Of a DNA stretch of 64,000 bases, positions 1 to 7,875 are shown piece after piece. Made by a program: the position numbers and the translations under genes. The notes under the pieces are model-generated. The model was given only the letters and a program-made list of their open reading frames with translations, did no database searches and was not told the origin of the DNA. The DNA comes from AP-15 sp963774345. GTDB lineage: Bacteria > Pseudomonadota > Alphaproteobacteria > ATCC43930 > CGMCC-115725. Within the stretch, counting starts at the first letter, position 1. The number at the start of each line of letters is the position of its first letter. The stretch spans positions 346,520 through 410,519 of the forward strand of contig CAVZFB010000064.1 in assembly GCA_963774345.1 (NCBI GenBank), read 5' to 3'.

Positions 1-27
1 GCCGCTGCAATCCCGAGGAATATCACG

Positions 28-2199
28 ATGACCGATCTTTCCCCCATCATCGGCATTCCGCCGAGCGGGCTGTATAAGCGCGATCGGCGGCCGATGGCGT
101 TATTCGACCGGTCGCTGATCGTGCCGGCGATTTGGGACTCGTTCCGCAAACTCGACCCGCGCACCCTGGTCAAGAACCCGGTCATGTTCTGCGTCGAGAT
201 CGTCTCGGTGCTGACGACTGTGTTCTTCCTGCGCGATCTTTTCGTTGGCGGCGGCAAGGTCGTCGGCAGCAGCGCGCTGTTTTCCGGCCAGATCACCATT
301 TGGCTGTGGTTCACGGTGTTGTTCGCCAATTTCGCCGAAGCCGTGGCGGAAGGACGCGGCAAGGCCCAGGCCGACACCCTGCGCCGCACCCGGACCGAGA
401 CCAAGGCAAAGCGCATCGAGGCGGCCCAGTCGCGCGCGTTCAATCTGGTCGACGCGGCGGCGCTCAAGCAGGGCGACCTGGTGCTGGTCGAGACCGGCGA
501 TCTGATCCCGAGCGATGGCGAAGTCATCGAGGGCGTTGCCTCGGTCGACGAGTCTGCGATCACCGGCGAGTCGGCGCCGGTCATCCGCGAGAGCGGCGGC
601 GACCGCTCGGCGGTCACCGGCGGCACCCGGGTGACCTCTGACTGGCTCAAGGTGCGGATCACGGCGGCGCAGGGCTCGACCTTTCTCGATCGCATGATCG
701 CGCTGGTCGAGGGGGCGGTGCGGCAGAAGACGCCGAACGAGATCGCGCTGAATATCCTGCTCGCCGGCATGACCCTGATCTTCGTCTTCGCCACCGTGAC
801 GATCCCGAGCTTTGCGGCGTATGCCGGGGGGGCGGTGTCGGTCGTCGTGCTGATCGCGCTGTTTGTCTGCCTAATACCGACGACGATCGGCGCGCTGCTG
901 TCGGCTATCGGCATCGCCGGCATGGACCGTCTGGTGCGCTTCAACGTGCTGGCGATGTCGGGCCGCGCGGTCGAGGCCGCGGGCGATGTCGACACCCTGC
1001 TGCTCGACAAGACCGGCACGATTACTCTCGGCAACCGGCAGGCGACGGAATTTCTGGCATTGCCCGGGGTCGACGAGGCCGAACTGGCCGATGCGGCGCA
1101 ATTCGCTTCGCTATCGGACGAGACCCCGGAGGGCCGCTCGATCGTCGTGCTCGCCAAGGAGAAATACGGCCTGCGCGGGCGCGAAATGGCGCCGCTCGAC
1201 GCCCGTTTCGTGCCGTTTTCGGCGCAAACCCGGATGAGCGGTATCGATGTCGACGGCGTTTCGATCCGCAAGGGAGCGGTCGACTCGATTATTGCGTATG
1301 CCGAAGGCGGCAGCTCTGGCCCGGTATGGCGCAATGCTGTCGCGGGCGCGCAGGCGGCCCTGCGCGCGGCGCCGGTCTCCGATGCGGTGCGCCAGACCAC
1401 CCTGATCGCCGAGCGCATCTCCAAGGAGGGCGGCACGCCGCTTGCCGTCGCCAAGGACCAGCGGCTCTTGGGAGTCGTTCACCTCAAAGACATTGTCAAA
1501 GGCGGCATCCGCGAGCGCTTTGCCGAATTGCGCCGGATGGGCATCCGCACGGTCATGATCACCGGCGACAATCCGCTGACCGCCGCGGCGATCGCAGCCG
1601 AATCGGGGGTCGACGATTTCCTTGCCCAGGCGACGCCCGAGAACAAGCTCGCGCTGATCCGCGAGGAGCAGGCCAAGGGCAAGCTCGTCGCGATGTGCGG
1701 CGACGGCACCAACGACGCGCCGGCATTGGCGCAATCGGATGTCGGCGTGGCGATGAATACCGGCACAATGGCGGCGCGCGAGGCCGGCAACATGGTCGAT
1801 CTCGACAGCGACCCGACAAAGCTGATCGAGATCGTCGCGATCGGCAAGCAGCTGCTGATCACCCGCGGCGCGTTGACCACGTTCTCGATCGCCAACGACG
1901 TGGCCAAATACTTCGCAATCATCCCGGCAATGTTCGCGGCGTTTTATCCGCAGCTCGGGGTGCTTAACATCATGCGCCTGCATAGCCCCGAGAGTGCGAT
2001 CCTTGCGGCAATCATCTTCAACGCGCTGATCATCGTGGCGCTGATCCCGCTGGCGCTCAGAGGCGTGCAATATCGCCCGACAGGCGCGGCCAATCTGCTG
2101 CGCCGCAACCTGCTGATCTACGGGGTCGGTGGGCTGATCATACCGTTCGTCGGCATCAAGCTGATCGACCTCGCCGTCACCGCCATTAGCCTTGCCTGA
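28..2199 (+). CDS. kdpB: Potassium-transporting P-type ATPase subunit B (KdpB)
   Basis: KdpB is the ATP-hydrolysing subunit of the high-affinity KdpFABC potassium pump in the inner membrane. The 723-residue protein carries the P-type phosphorylation motif DKTGTIT with the phosphorylated Asp near residue 327, the TGES actuator motif near residue 180, and the GDGTNDAPAL hinge motif. Hydrophobic membrane segments lie near residues 50-110, 235-300 and 620-720. The family is usually about 680-690 residues, so the first 20-odd residues are an extension; a second in-frame ATG at 94 begins at the conserved part (MALFDRSL) but lacks a ribosome site, whereas GAGGAA precedes the ATG at 28. kdpC follows after 11 bases. 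kdpA should lie just upstream, outside the window; no convincing kdpA end is readable in the first 27 bases. Confidence 0.97.
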   Translation: MTDLSPIIGIPPSGLYKRDRRPMALFDRSLIVPAIWDSFRKLDPRTLVKNPVMFCVEIVSVLTTVFFLRDLFVGGGKVVGSSALFSGQITIWLWFTVLFANFAEAVAEGRGKAQADTLRRTRTETKAKRIEAAQSRAFNLVDAAALKQGDLVLVETGDLIPSDGEVIEGVASVDESAITGESAPVIRESGGDRSAVTGGTRVTSDWLKVRITAAQGSTFLDRMIALVEGAVRQKTPNEIALNILLAGMTLIFVFATVTIPSFAAYAGGAVSVVVLIALFVCLIPTTIGALLSAIGIAGMDRLVRFNVLAMSGRAVEAAGDVDTLLLDKTGTITLGNRQATEFLALPGVDEAELADAAQFASLSDETPEGRSIVVLAKEKYGLRGREMAPLDARFVPFSAQTRMSGIDVDGVSIRKGAVDSIIAYAEGGSSGPVWRNAVAGAQAALRAAPVSDAVRQTTLIAERISKEGGTPLAVAKDQRLLGVVHLKDIVKGGIRERFAELRRMGIRTVMITGDNPLTAAAIAAESGVDDFLAQATPENKLALIREEQAKGKLVAMCGDGTNDAPALAQSDVGVAMNTGTMAAREAGNMVDLDSDPTKLIEIVAIGKQLLITRGALTTFSIANDVAKYFAIIPAMFAAFYPQLGVLNIMRLHSPESAILAAIIFNALIIVALIPLALRGVQYRPTGAANLLRRNLLIYGVGGLIIPFVGIKLIDLAVTAISLA

Positions 2200-2210
2200 G
2201 GAACCTACCC

Positions 2211-2810
2211 ATGCTGCGGCAAATTCGTCCCGCGATAATGATGATCGTCGTCATGACCGTCATAACCGGCCTTGTCTATCCGCTCGGCATAACCGGGCTC
2301 GCGCAACTGATCTTTCCGCATCAGGCCAATGGCAGCCTGATCGAGAAGGACGGCAAGGTGATCGGCTCCTCGCTGATCGGCCAGAACTTCGCGTCCGACA
2401 AGTATTTCCACCCCCGCCCGTCGGCGACGACCGAGCCCGATCCAAAGGACCCGACCAAGACGATTTCCGTACCCTATGCCGCCGACAATTCGGGCGGCTC
2501 AAACCTCGGGCCGACCAACCAGGCACTCGTTGACCGGGTCAAGGGCGACGCCGCCAAGCTCGCCAAGGAGAACCCGTCGACGCCGATCCCGGTCGATCTG
2601 GTGACCACTTCGGCAAGCGGTCTCGACCCCGACATCACCCCGGCGGCCGCCCTGTTCCAGGTGCCGCGCGTCGCCAAAGCGCGGCACATCGATCCCGACA
2701 AGCTACGCGCGCTCGTCGACGAGCAAACCCACGACCGGGTTCTCGGCATTCTCGGCGAGAAGCGGGTCAACGTCCTGGCACTCAACCTCGCGCTCGACCA
2801 GTTGCGCTGA
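2211..2810 (+). CDS. kdpC: Potassium-transporting ATPase subunit C (KdpC)
   Basis: KdpC is the small accessory subunit of the KdpFABC pump, anchored by one N-terminal membrane helix with the rest outside the membrane. The 199-residue protein has that single hydrophobic helix (residues 8-30), then the KdpC signature region including a GSxLIGQNF-like segment, NLGPTN and a C-terminal VNVLALNLAL segment. It starts at ATG 2211 with GAGGAA upstream, 11 bases after kdpB, so the two are co-transcribed. The sensor kinase and response regulator genes kdpDE that often follow are not here; the next gene is cynS on the other strand. Confidence 0.96.
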   Translation: MLRQIRPAIMMIVVMTVITGLVYPLGITGLAQLIFPHQANGSLIEKDGKVIGSSLIGQNFASDKYFHPRPSATTEPDPKDPTKTISVPYAADNSGGSNLGPTNQALVDRVKGDAAKLAKENPSTPIPVDLVTTSASGLDPDITPAAALFQVPRVAKARHIDPDKLRALVDEQTHDRVLGILGEKRVNVLALNLALDQLR

Positions 2811-2814
2811 CGGG

Positions 2815-2895
2815 CCGGCAGGCGTGATGGCGGGGGATCCGCGTGCTCGAGCCGGCGGAGCAAAGACGTGGATGGCCGGGTCAAGCCCGGCCACA
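2815..2895. repeat. Dispersed intergenic repeat with a perfect hairpin
   Basis: The stretch between the convergent kdpC and cynS genes contains an 8-bp perfect inverted repeat (TGGCCGGG at 2873-2880, CCCGGCCA at 2886-2893, 5-base loop), preceded by a GATCCGCGTGCTCGAG-type segment. Translated on the minus strand it gives the MAGLDPAIH and WPGLTRPS peptides, which are well known from spurious ORFs in alphaproteobacterial intergenic repeats. It may also serve as a terminator for both genes. Copy number could not be checked here. Confidence 0.7.
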
Positions 2896-2932
2896 GCGAT
2901 CTCAATTTCAGTTGGGTATGCGTTCCGGGTAC

Positions 2933-3379
2933 TCAGTACTCTTTGTATGGCAGGAACTTGCCGCTCAGAGTCAGCTTGACACGATCGCCCTTGGGGTCGG
3001 GCTGACGCTCGATTGCCATGTCGAAGTCGATCGCGCTCATGATGCCGTCGCCGAATTCCTCCTGGATCAATTCCTTCCAGGTTGTGCCGTAGACCTGCAC
3101 CAGCTCGTAAAAGCGGTAGATCAACGGGTCGGTCGGCACCGGGGTCGGCAATGAGCCGCGATAAGGGATCTCCTGCAGCAGGCTCTGCTCTTCGGTGTTG
3201 AGGCCCAGTAAATTCGCCGCACGCTCGGCCTGTTCGGGCTGGAGCTTCATCTGCCCCATCAACGCCGCGGTCAGATAGACCGCCGTGCCGCCGCCGATTT
3301 CGGCGACGATCGTCTTCCAGGTCAGGCCCTTCGCGCGTTTGGCGGCGAGGATCTTGCGAGTCAGTTGGTCACGGGTCAT
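2933..3379 (-). CDS. cynS: Cyanate hydratase (cyanase)
   Basis: Cyanase converts cyanate and bicarbonate to carbamate and CO2, which releases ammonia; it is a cytosolic decamer. The 148-residue length is close to the E. coli enzyme. An N-terminal helical domain (residues 1-75) is followed by the catalytic domain, with Arg89 and Glu92 in the YRFYE motif and Ser115 in GIMSAID. These have the same spacing as the E. coli catalytic Arg96, Glu99 and Ser122. No transport gene (cynT/cynX type) is adjacent. The gene is divergent from the cyclase gene at 3518, with a 138-base shared upstream region. Confidence 0.97.
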   Translation of the reverse strand: MTRDQLTRKILAAKRAKGLTWKTIVAEIGGGTAVYLTAALMGQMKLQPEQAERAANLLGLNTEEQSLLQEIPYRGSLPTPVPTDPLIYRFYELVQVYGTTWKELIQEEFGDGIMSAIDFDMAIERQPDPKGDRVKLTLSGKFLPYKEY

Positions 3380-3517
3380 CAGCCCCTCCTGTAGTCTGCG
3401 GCTTCATCACATGTACGCAACGCGCGTGCCAATTGCGTGGCTCGGGATTTCCTCTGTGGCTATCCCGGAGAAAGCGTAAGACACTATGGTCGTCCCAACC
3501 ACTGACGCGTTTCGGCA

Positions 3518-6500
3518 ATGGATGTCGCGGAATGGCTGCGGGGGCTCGGGCTCGAGCAGTACGAGCCGGCCTTCCGCACGAACGAGATCGATGTAGCGGT
3601 ATTGCCGAACCTGACGGCCGAAGACTTGAAGGATCTCGGCGTCACTCTGGTCGGGCATCGCCGGCGGCTGCTCGACGCCATCGCCACGCTCGGCGCGGAG
3701 GCGCCCGTCGCCAGCAACTCCCTCCCTAGCTCTTCCCCGCTCGCGGGGGAGGGAAGGGTGGCGGCTGAAGCCGAGCGTCGACAGCTTACCGTGATGTTTT
3801 GCGATCTGGTCGGCTCGACGGCGCTGTCGACCCGTCACGACCCGGAGGATCTGCGGGAGTTGATCGGCGGCTACCACCAAGCGGTCGCCGAGGCCGTCGC
3901 CGGGTTTGACGGTTTTGTCGCCAAGTACATGGGCGACGGTGTCTTGATCTACTTCGGCTATCCGCGAGCGCATGAGGACAATGCCGAGCGAGCGGTGCGC
4001 GCCGGCCTTGCGGTGATTGAGACTGTCGGCCGCTTGCCGGCGCGAGAAGATTTGCGCGTGCGGCTCGGCATCGCCACCGGGCTCGCCGTGGTCGGCGACA
4101 TGATTGGCGAGGGGGCCGCACAGGAGCGCGGGGTCGTCGGGGAGACGCCGAACCTTGCCGCTCGGCTGCAGGCGCTAGCCCTGCCGAACACACTGGTCGT
4201 CGGCGAAGCGACCCGCCGGCAGATCGGCGGGCTGTTCGACCTGGCCGATCTCGGGCCGCAGGCACTGGCCGGGTTTGCCGAACCGCAACCCGCCTGGCGG
4301 GTCTTGGGCGAGAGCGGGGTGGTAAGCCGCTTCGAGGCCTTGCGCTCGGGGGAGACACCGCTCGTCGGCCGCGATGAGGAAATCGAGCTGCTCGTCCGCC
4401 GCTGGCAACAGGCGAAGAGCGGCGAAGGATGCGTGGTGCTGATCTCCGGCGAGCCGGGCATTGGCAAGTCGCGGCTGACGGCGGCGCTCTCCGAGCATAT
4501 CGGAAGCGAGCCGCATACCCGCTTGCGGTATTTCTGCTCGCCGCACCACCAGGACAGCGCGCTTCATCCGTTCATCACCCAGCTCGAACGCGCCGCCGAA
4601 TTTGTCCGCGACGACACGGTCGAAGCCAAGCTCGACAAACTCCGGGCATTGCTGGCCCCGGGCACGCGGGATGACGACGATATCACGCTGTTGAGCGAGC
4701 TCTTGTCATTGCCGAGTTCCGCCGCAAACCTGATCCTCAGCCCGCAGCGCAAACGCGAGAAATTGTTCGAGGTATTGCTCAACCATCTCGAAGCCGAGGC
4801 GCGGCAGCGGCCAATGCTGATGGTGTTCGAGGACGCCCATTGGATCGATCCGACCTCGCGCGAATTGCTCGACCTGGCCGTTGATCGGGTACGGCATCTG
4901 CCGGTGTTGCTGGCGGTCACCTTTCGTCCCGAATTTCAGCCGCCCTGGGGTGGCCGTGCCCATGTCACGAGCTTCGCACTCAATCGCCTTGGCGAGCGTG
5001 CCGGCGTGGCATTGGTGCAGAAGCTGGCCGGCAATGCCGCGCTCACCGCCGACATCGTCGCCGAAATCGTCGAGCGCACCGACGGGGTGCCGCTGTTTGT
5101 CGAGGAGCTGACCAAGGCGGTGTTGGAAAGCGCCGCGCAGGGCGACCGGGTTGCTATGCTGCTGGGCGCGGCATCTGTTGCCGCGCTGTCGGTGCCGGCG
5201 ACCTTGCAGGCCTCGCTGTTGGCGCGGCTCGACCGGCTCGGGCCGGCGGCCAAGGAGATTGCGCAGATCGGCGCGGTGCTCGGCCGCGAGTTTGCCTATG
5301 AACTGATCGAGCCGGTGGCGCAGCGTGATGAGCGGGAATTGCAAGCCGGATTAGATCAGCTCGGCGAAGCCGGGCTCCTGTTTTGTCGCGGCATCGCTCC
5401 GCACGCCTCGTACCTGTTCAAGCACGCGCTGGTGCAGGACGCCGCCTACTCGACCTTATTGCGCGGAAGACGGCAGGAATTGCATGCCCGCGTCGCGGCC
5501 GTGCTGGAGCAAAACTTCGCCGATCTCGTCGAGCGCCAACCTGAGTTGCTCGCCCATCATCTGACAGCGGCCGGCAACACGGAGCGCGCGGTCGAGCAAT
5601 GGCTGAAGGCGGGGCAGCACGCCGCGGCGCGCTTCGCCCATCTAGAAGCGATCCGCCATTGCGAGCGGGGTCTTGCGGCGCTCGCGGCACTACCCGAAGG
5701 TCCGATTCGGGACGGATGGGAGATCGAGCTGCAATTGGCCCGAGGCCCGTCGTTGTTCGCGACCAAAGGGTTCGTCGCCGCCGAGGCAGCCGAGGCCTAT
5801 ACGCGCGCCGAGGAGCTGGCCGAGCAACGAAGCGACCCGCGCCAATTGTTCATGGCAGTTAACGGCCTCTGGCAATCGGCCAACGGCGCCGGCATGATCC
5901 TCGACTGCCGCAGACTGTCGAACAGGCTGCAGCAACTAACGGCGGCAGACAACGCGGACGAGGGATTGCGTCTGCAGGCGCACCACAGCGCCTGGGCAAC
6001 CTGTTTGTTCGCCGGCGAATTGACCGCCGCGCGGGAGCATGGCGAGGCGGGGCGTCGGCTCTATGATCCCGAGCGGCACCGCCTTCACCACCTGCGCTAT
6101 GGCGGGCACGACCCCGGAGCGTGTGCCTGCTACTTAGGTGCGCAGGTCCATTGGCTGCTCGGGTACCCCGAACAGGGCCTGGCGCTCGGCAGCGAAGCAT
6201 TGGCATTGGCCGAGCGGATCGCCCATCCGTTCAGTTCCGCGATCGCCTTGCAGTACAACTCGATGCTTCATCTCGATCGCGGCGAGCCGGAATTGGCGCT
6301 GCAACGGCTCGCGGCGGCCGAGGCGCTCGCCGCCGAGCAACGGCTCGGCTTCGTGCTGGAGCCGCAGCTATTGCGCGGCGTCGCCCTGACGGCGCAGGGA
6401 GCGCTCGGGGAGGCTGTCGCCCATTTACACGAGGGTCTTGCGGGCCGGAACGGTTCAACGCGACTGAAAAGCTACGGCTTGGCCAGGTTGGCCGACGCCT

Positions 6501-6865
6501 TGACGCGGCAGGGTGAGCATGACGCGGCTCTTGCCGCGGCGAGAGAAGGGCTGGTTAGCGTGGAGAAGACGGGCCACGGCCAGTGGCAGGCGGAACTGCT
6601 TCGCTTCGAAGGCATCGCGCTGTGCGGCCTCAACCGGATTGAAGAAGGGCAAAGCGCTCTCGAGACGGCGCTGCGCGTCGCGCGAAAGCAACAGGCGAAA
6701 GGCTATGAGTTACGCGCCGCGACGAGCCTCGCCCGGTTTTGGGGCGAACAGGGCCGGAGGGCGGAAGCGCGCAATCTTCTCGCCCCGGTTTACGGATGGT
6801 TCACCGAAGGGTTCGACACCGCCGATTTGAAAGAGGCGAAGGCGCTGCTCGACGAACTGGGATGA
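3518..6865 (+). CDS. SAM-domain adenylate/guanylate cyclase with AAA ATPase and TPR repeats
   Basis: A large cytosolic signalling protein of 1115 residues. Domains in order: a SAM interaction domain (residues 1-60, WLRGLGLEQY motif); a short low-complexity linker; a class III nucleotide cyclase domain (about 87-265) with metal-binding Asp in MFCDLVGST and in KYMGDGVL; an AAA/NACHT-like ATPase with Walker A GEPGIGKS near 310 and Walker B LMVFEDAHW near 432; then a long helical TPR-like C-terminus (about 690-1110). This architecture is common in rhizobia and relatives, where it is usually annotated as adenylate cyclase; its signal is unknown. The start ATG at 3518 has only a weak ribosome site. 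The linker between SAM and cyclase is encoded by a palindromic repeat (see 3719-3762). Confidence 0.9.
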   Translation: MDVAEWLRGLGLEQYEPAFRTNEIDVAVLPNLTAEDLKDLGVTLVGHRRRLLDAIATLGAEAPVASNSLPSSSPLAGEGRVAAEAERRQLTVMFCDLVGSTALSTRHDPEDLRELIGGYHQAVAEAVAGFDGFVAKYMGDGVLIYFGYPRAHEDNAERAVRAGLAVIETVGRLPAREDLRVRLGIATGLAVVGDMIGEGAAQERGVVGETPNLAARLQALALPNTLVVGEATRRQIGGLFDLADLGPQALAGFAEPQPAWRVLGESGVVSRFEALRSGETPLVGRDEEIELLVRRWQQAKSGEGCVVLISGEPGIGKSRLTAALSEHIGSEPHTRLRYFCSPHHQDSALHPFITQLERAAEFVRDDTVEAKLDKLRALLAPGTRDDDDITLLSELLSLPSSAANLILSPQRKREKLFEVLLNHLEAEARQRPMLMVFEDAHWIDPTSRELLDLAVDRVRHLPVLLAVTFRPEFQPPWGGRAHVTSFALNRLGERAGVALVQKLAGNAALTADIVAEIVERTDGVPLFVEELTKAVLESAAQGDRVAMLLGAASVAALSVPATLQASLLARLDRLGPAAKEIAQIGAVLGREFAYELIEPVAQRDERELQAGLDQLGEAGLLFCRGIAPHASYLFKHALVQDAAYSTLLRGRRQELHARVAAVLEQNFADLVERQPELLAHHLTAAGNTERAVEQWLKAGQHAAARFAHLEAIRHCERGLAALAALPEGPIRDGWEIELQLARGPSLFATKGFVAAEAAEAYTRAEELAEQRSDPRQLFMAVNGLWQSANGAGMILDCRRLSNRLQQLTAADNADEGLRLQAHHSAWATCLFAGELTAAREHGEAGRRLYDPERHRLHHLRYGGHDPGACACYLGAQVHWLLGYPEQGLALGSEALALAERIAHPFSSAIALQYNSMLHLDRGEPELALQRLAAAEALAAEQRLGFVLEPQLLRGVALTAQGALGEAVAHLHEGLAGRNGSTRLKSYGLARLADALTRQGEHDAALAAAREGLVSVEKTGHGQWQAELLRFEGIALCGLNRIEEGQSALETALRVARKQQAKGYELRAATSLARFWGEQGRRAEARNLLAPVYGWFTEGFDTADLKEAKALLDELG
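3719..3762. repeat. Palindromic repeat element embedded in frame in the cyclase gene
   Basis: A C-run/G-run palindrome (arms TCCCCGC 3734-3740 and GCGGGGGA 3743-3750, with flanking CTCCCT and GGGAAGGG) sits inside the coding region. It is translated as a Ser/Pro-rich peptide containing SPLAGEGR. This peptide is typical of small dispersed palindromes seen between genes in alphaproteobacteria. Here it is in frame and forms the linker between the SAM and cyclase domains. Confidence 0.65.
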
Positions 6866-6880
6866 ACGGAGGTGACGAAA

Positions 6881-7672
6881 ATGGCCGAAGATTTTTCCGG
6901 AAAGGTCGCTCTGGTCACGGGCGGAGGGAATGGGATCGGTGCTGCCACGTGCCGTGCCTTCGCCGCGGCCGGAGCGCGGGTGGTTGTCTTCGATCGCGAT
7001 GCGGCGGCCGCCGAACGGGTTGCCGCCGAGATCACCGGACGCAACGGCAAGGCCGAGGCATATGGGCTCGACGTCAGCGATCGCAAGGGCTTCGCCCGTC
7101 TTGCCGCGGGTATCACTGAGGCCGCGGGCGGTATCGACATTCTTGTCAACGGTGCCGGCGTGACCGTGCGCCGCATGATCGGCGAGATGGGCGCGGAGGA
7201 TTGGGACCGGGTCATCGCCGTCAACCTGACCGGCGCGTTCAACGGCATCCGGGCGGTATTGCCCCATATGCGTGCGCGCGGCGGCGGCGCGATCGTCAAT
7301 ATCGCCTCGATCGCCGGGCAGCGGATTTCGTTTGGCGGGACCGCGAATTATTCGGCGTCGAAGGCGGGGCTGTTAGGGTTGACCCGCCATGCCGCCTACG
7401 AACTTGCGCCCGATCATATCCGGGTCAACGCCGTCTGCCCCGGCGCGACGGCCACAGCGTTTGGCGGTGCGATGCCGACCGCGGAGAGCAAGGCTGAGCG
7501 CGCGCGCAAGATTCCGCTGGGGCGCATGTGCGAACCCGAGGACATCGCCGACCCGATCCTGTTCCTGGCGGGTGATGCCGCGCGGATGATCACCGGCGTG
7601 GCATTGACCGTCGATGGCGGCCTGCTGATCAAGAACGACACCCCCTACGAGGAATATTTTCGCCCGCGGTAG
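6881..7672 (+). CDS. SDR-family NAD(P)-dependent oxidoreductase
   Basis: A classical short-chain dehydrogenase/reductase of 263 residues. It has the cofactor-binding TGGGNGIG motif near residue 14, an NGAGV motif, the catalytic Ser in IASIAGQ and the YSASK active-site Tyr and Lys near residue 155. The C-terminus ends with the common GxxLTVDGG pattern. Substrate cannot be told from sequence; 3-oxoacyl-ACP reductase-like or sugar/polyol dehydrogenase roles are both possible. GGAGG at 6868-6872 is 8 bases from the ATG at 6881, which decides the start; an in-frame GTG at 6872 lies inside that ribosome site. It follows the cyclase gene after 15 bases and may be co-transcribed. Confidence 0.92.
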   Translation: MAEDFSGKVALVTGGGNGIGAATCRAFAAAGARVVVFDRDAAAAERVAAEITGRNGKAEAYGLDVSDRKGFARLAAGITEAAGGIDILVNGAGVTVRRMIGEMGAEDWDRVIAVNLTGAFNGIRAVLPHMRARGGGAIVNIASIAGQRISFGGTANYSASKAGLLGLTRHAAYELAPDHIRVNAVCPGATATAFGGAMPTAESKAERARKIPLGRMCEPEDIADPILFLAGDAARMITGVALTVDGGLLIKNDTPYEEYFRPR

Positions 7673-7719
7673 TGGGGCCCAGATATAGACGCCCACGGAA
7701 AGCACCCCATTCCCGCCGG

Positions 7720-7792
7720 GATTGCTTCGTTGCCTGTCGGCTCCTCGCAATGACTATCCTTAGCCGTCATTGCGAGCGAAAGCGAAGCAATC
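7720..7792. repeat. Dispersed inverted repeat of the GATTGCTTCG...CGAAGCAATC type
   Basis: GATTGCTTCG and CGCAATGAC (7720-7754) are followed after 11 bases by their reverse complements, GTCATTGCG and CGAAGCAATC (7766-7792). This forms a long imperfect palindrome in the gap between the SDR and glycosyltransferase genes. The sequence type is a well-known dispersed repeat in proteobacterial genomes. No gene is encoded by it. Confidence 0.75.
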
Positions 7793-7875
7793 ACGGCCGG
7801 GCAGGGCGACTTCGCCCGAATTGCGTATTGCTCCTGCAACGGTTCTGGAACCTCGCGATGTGTGTTTGGCGGTAA

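Noticed and set aside
1111..2070. Long open frame on the minus strand inside kdpB
   Set aside because: It is a GC-rich codon shadow; kdpB on the plus strand has all family motifs and the minus frame has none.
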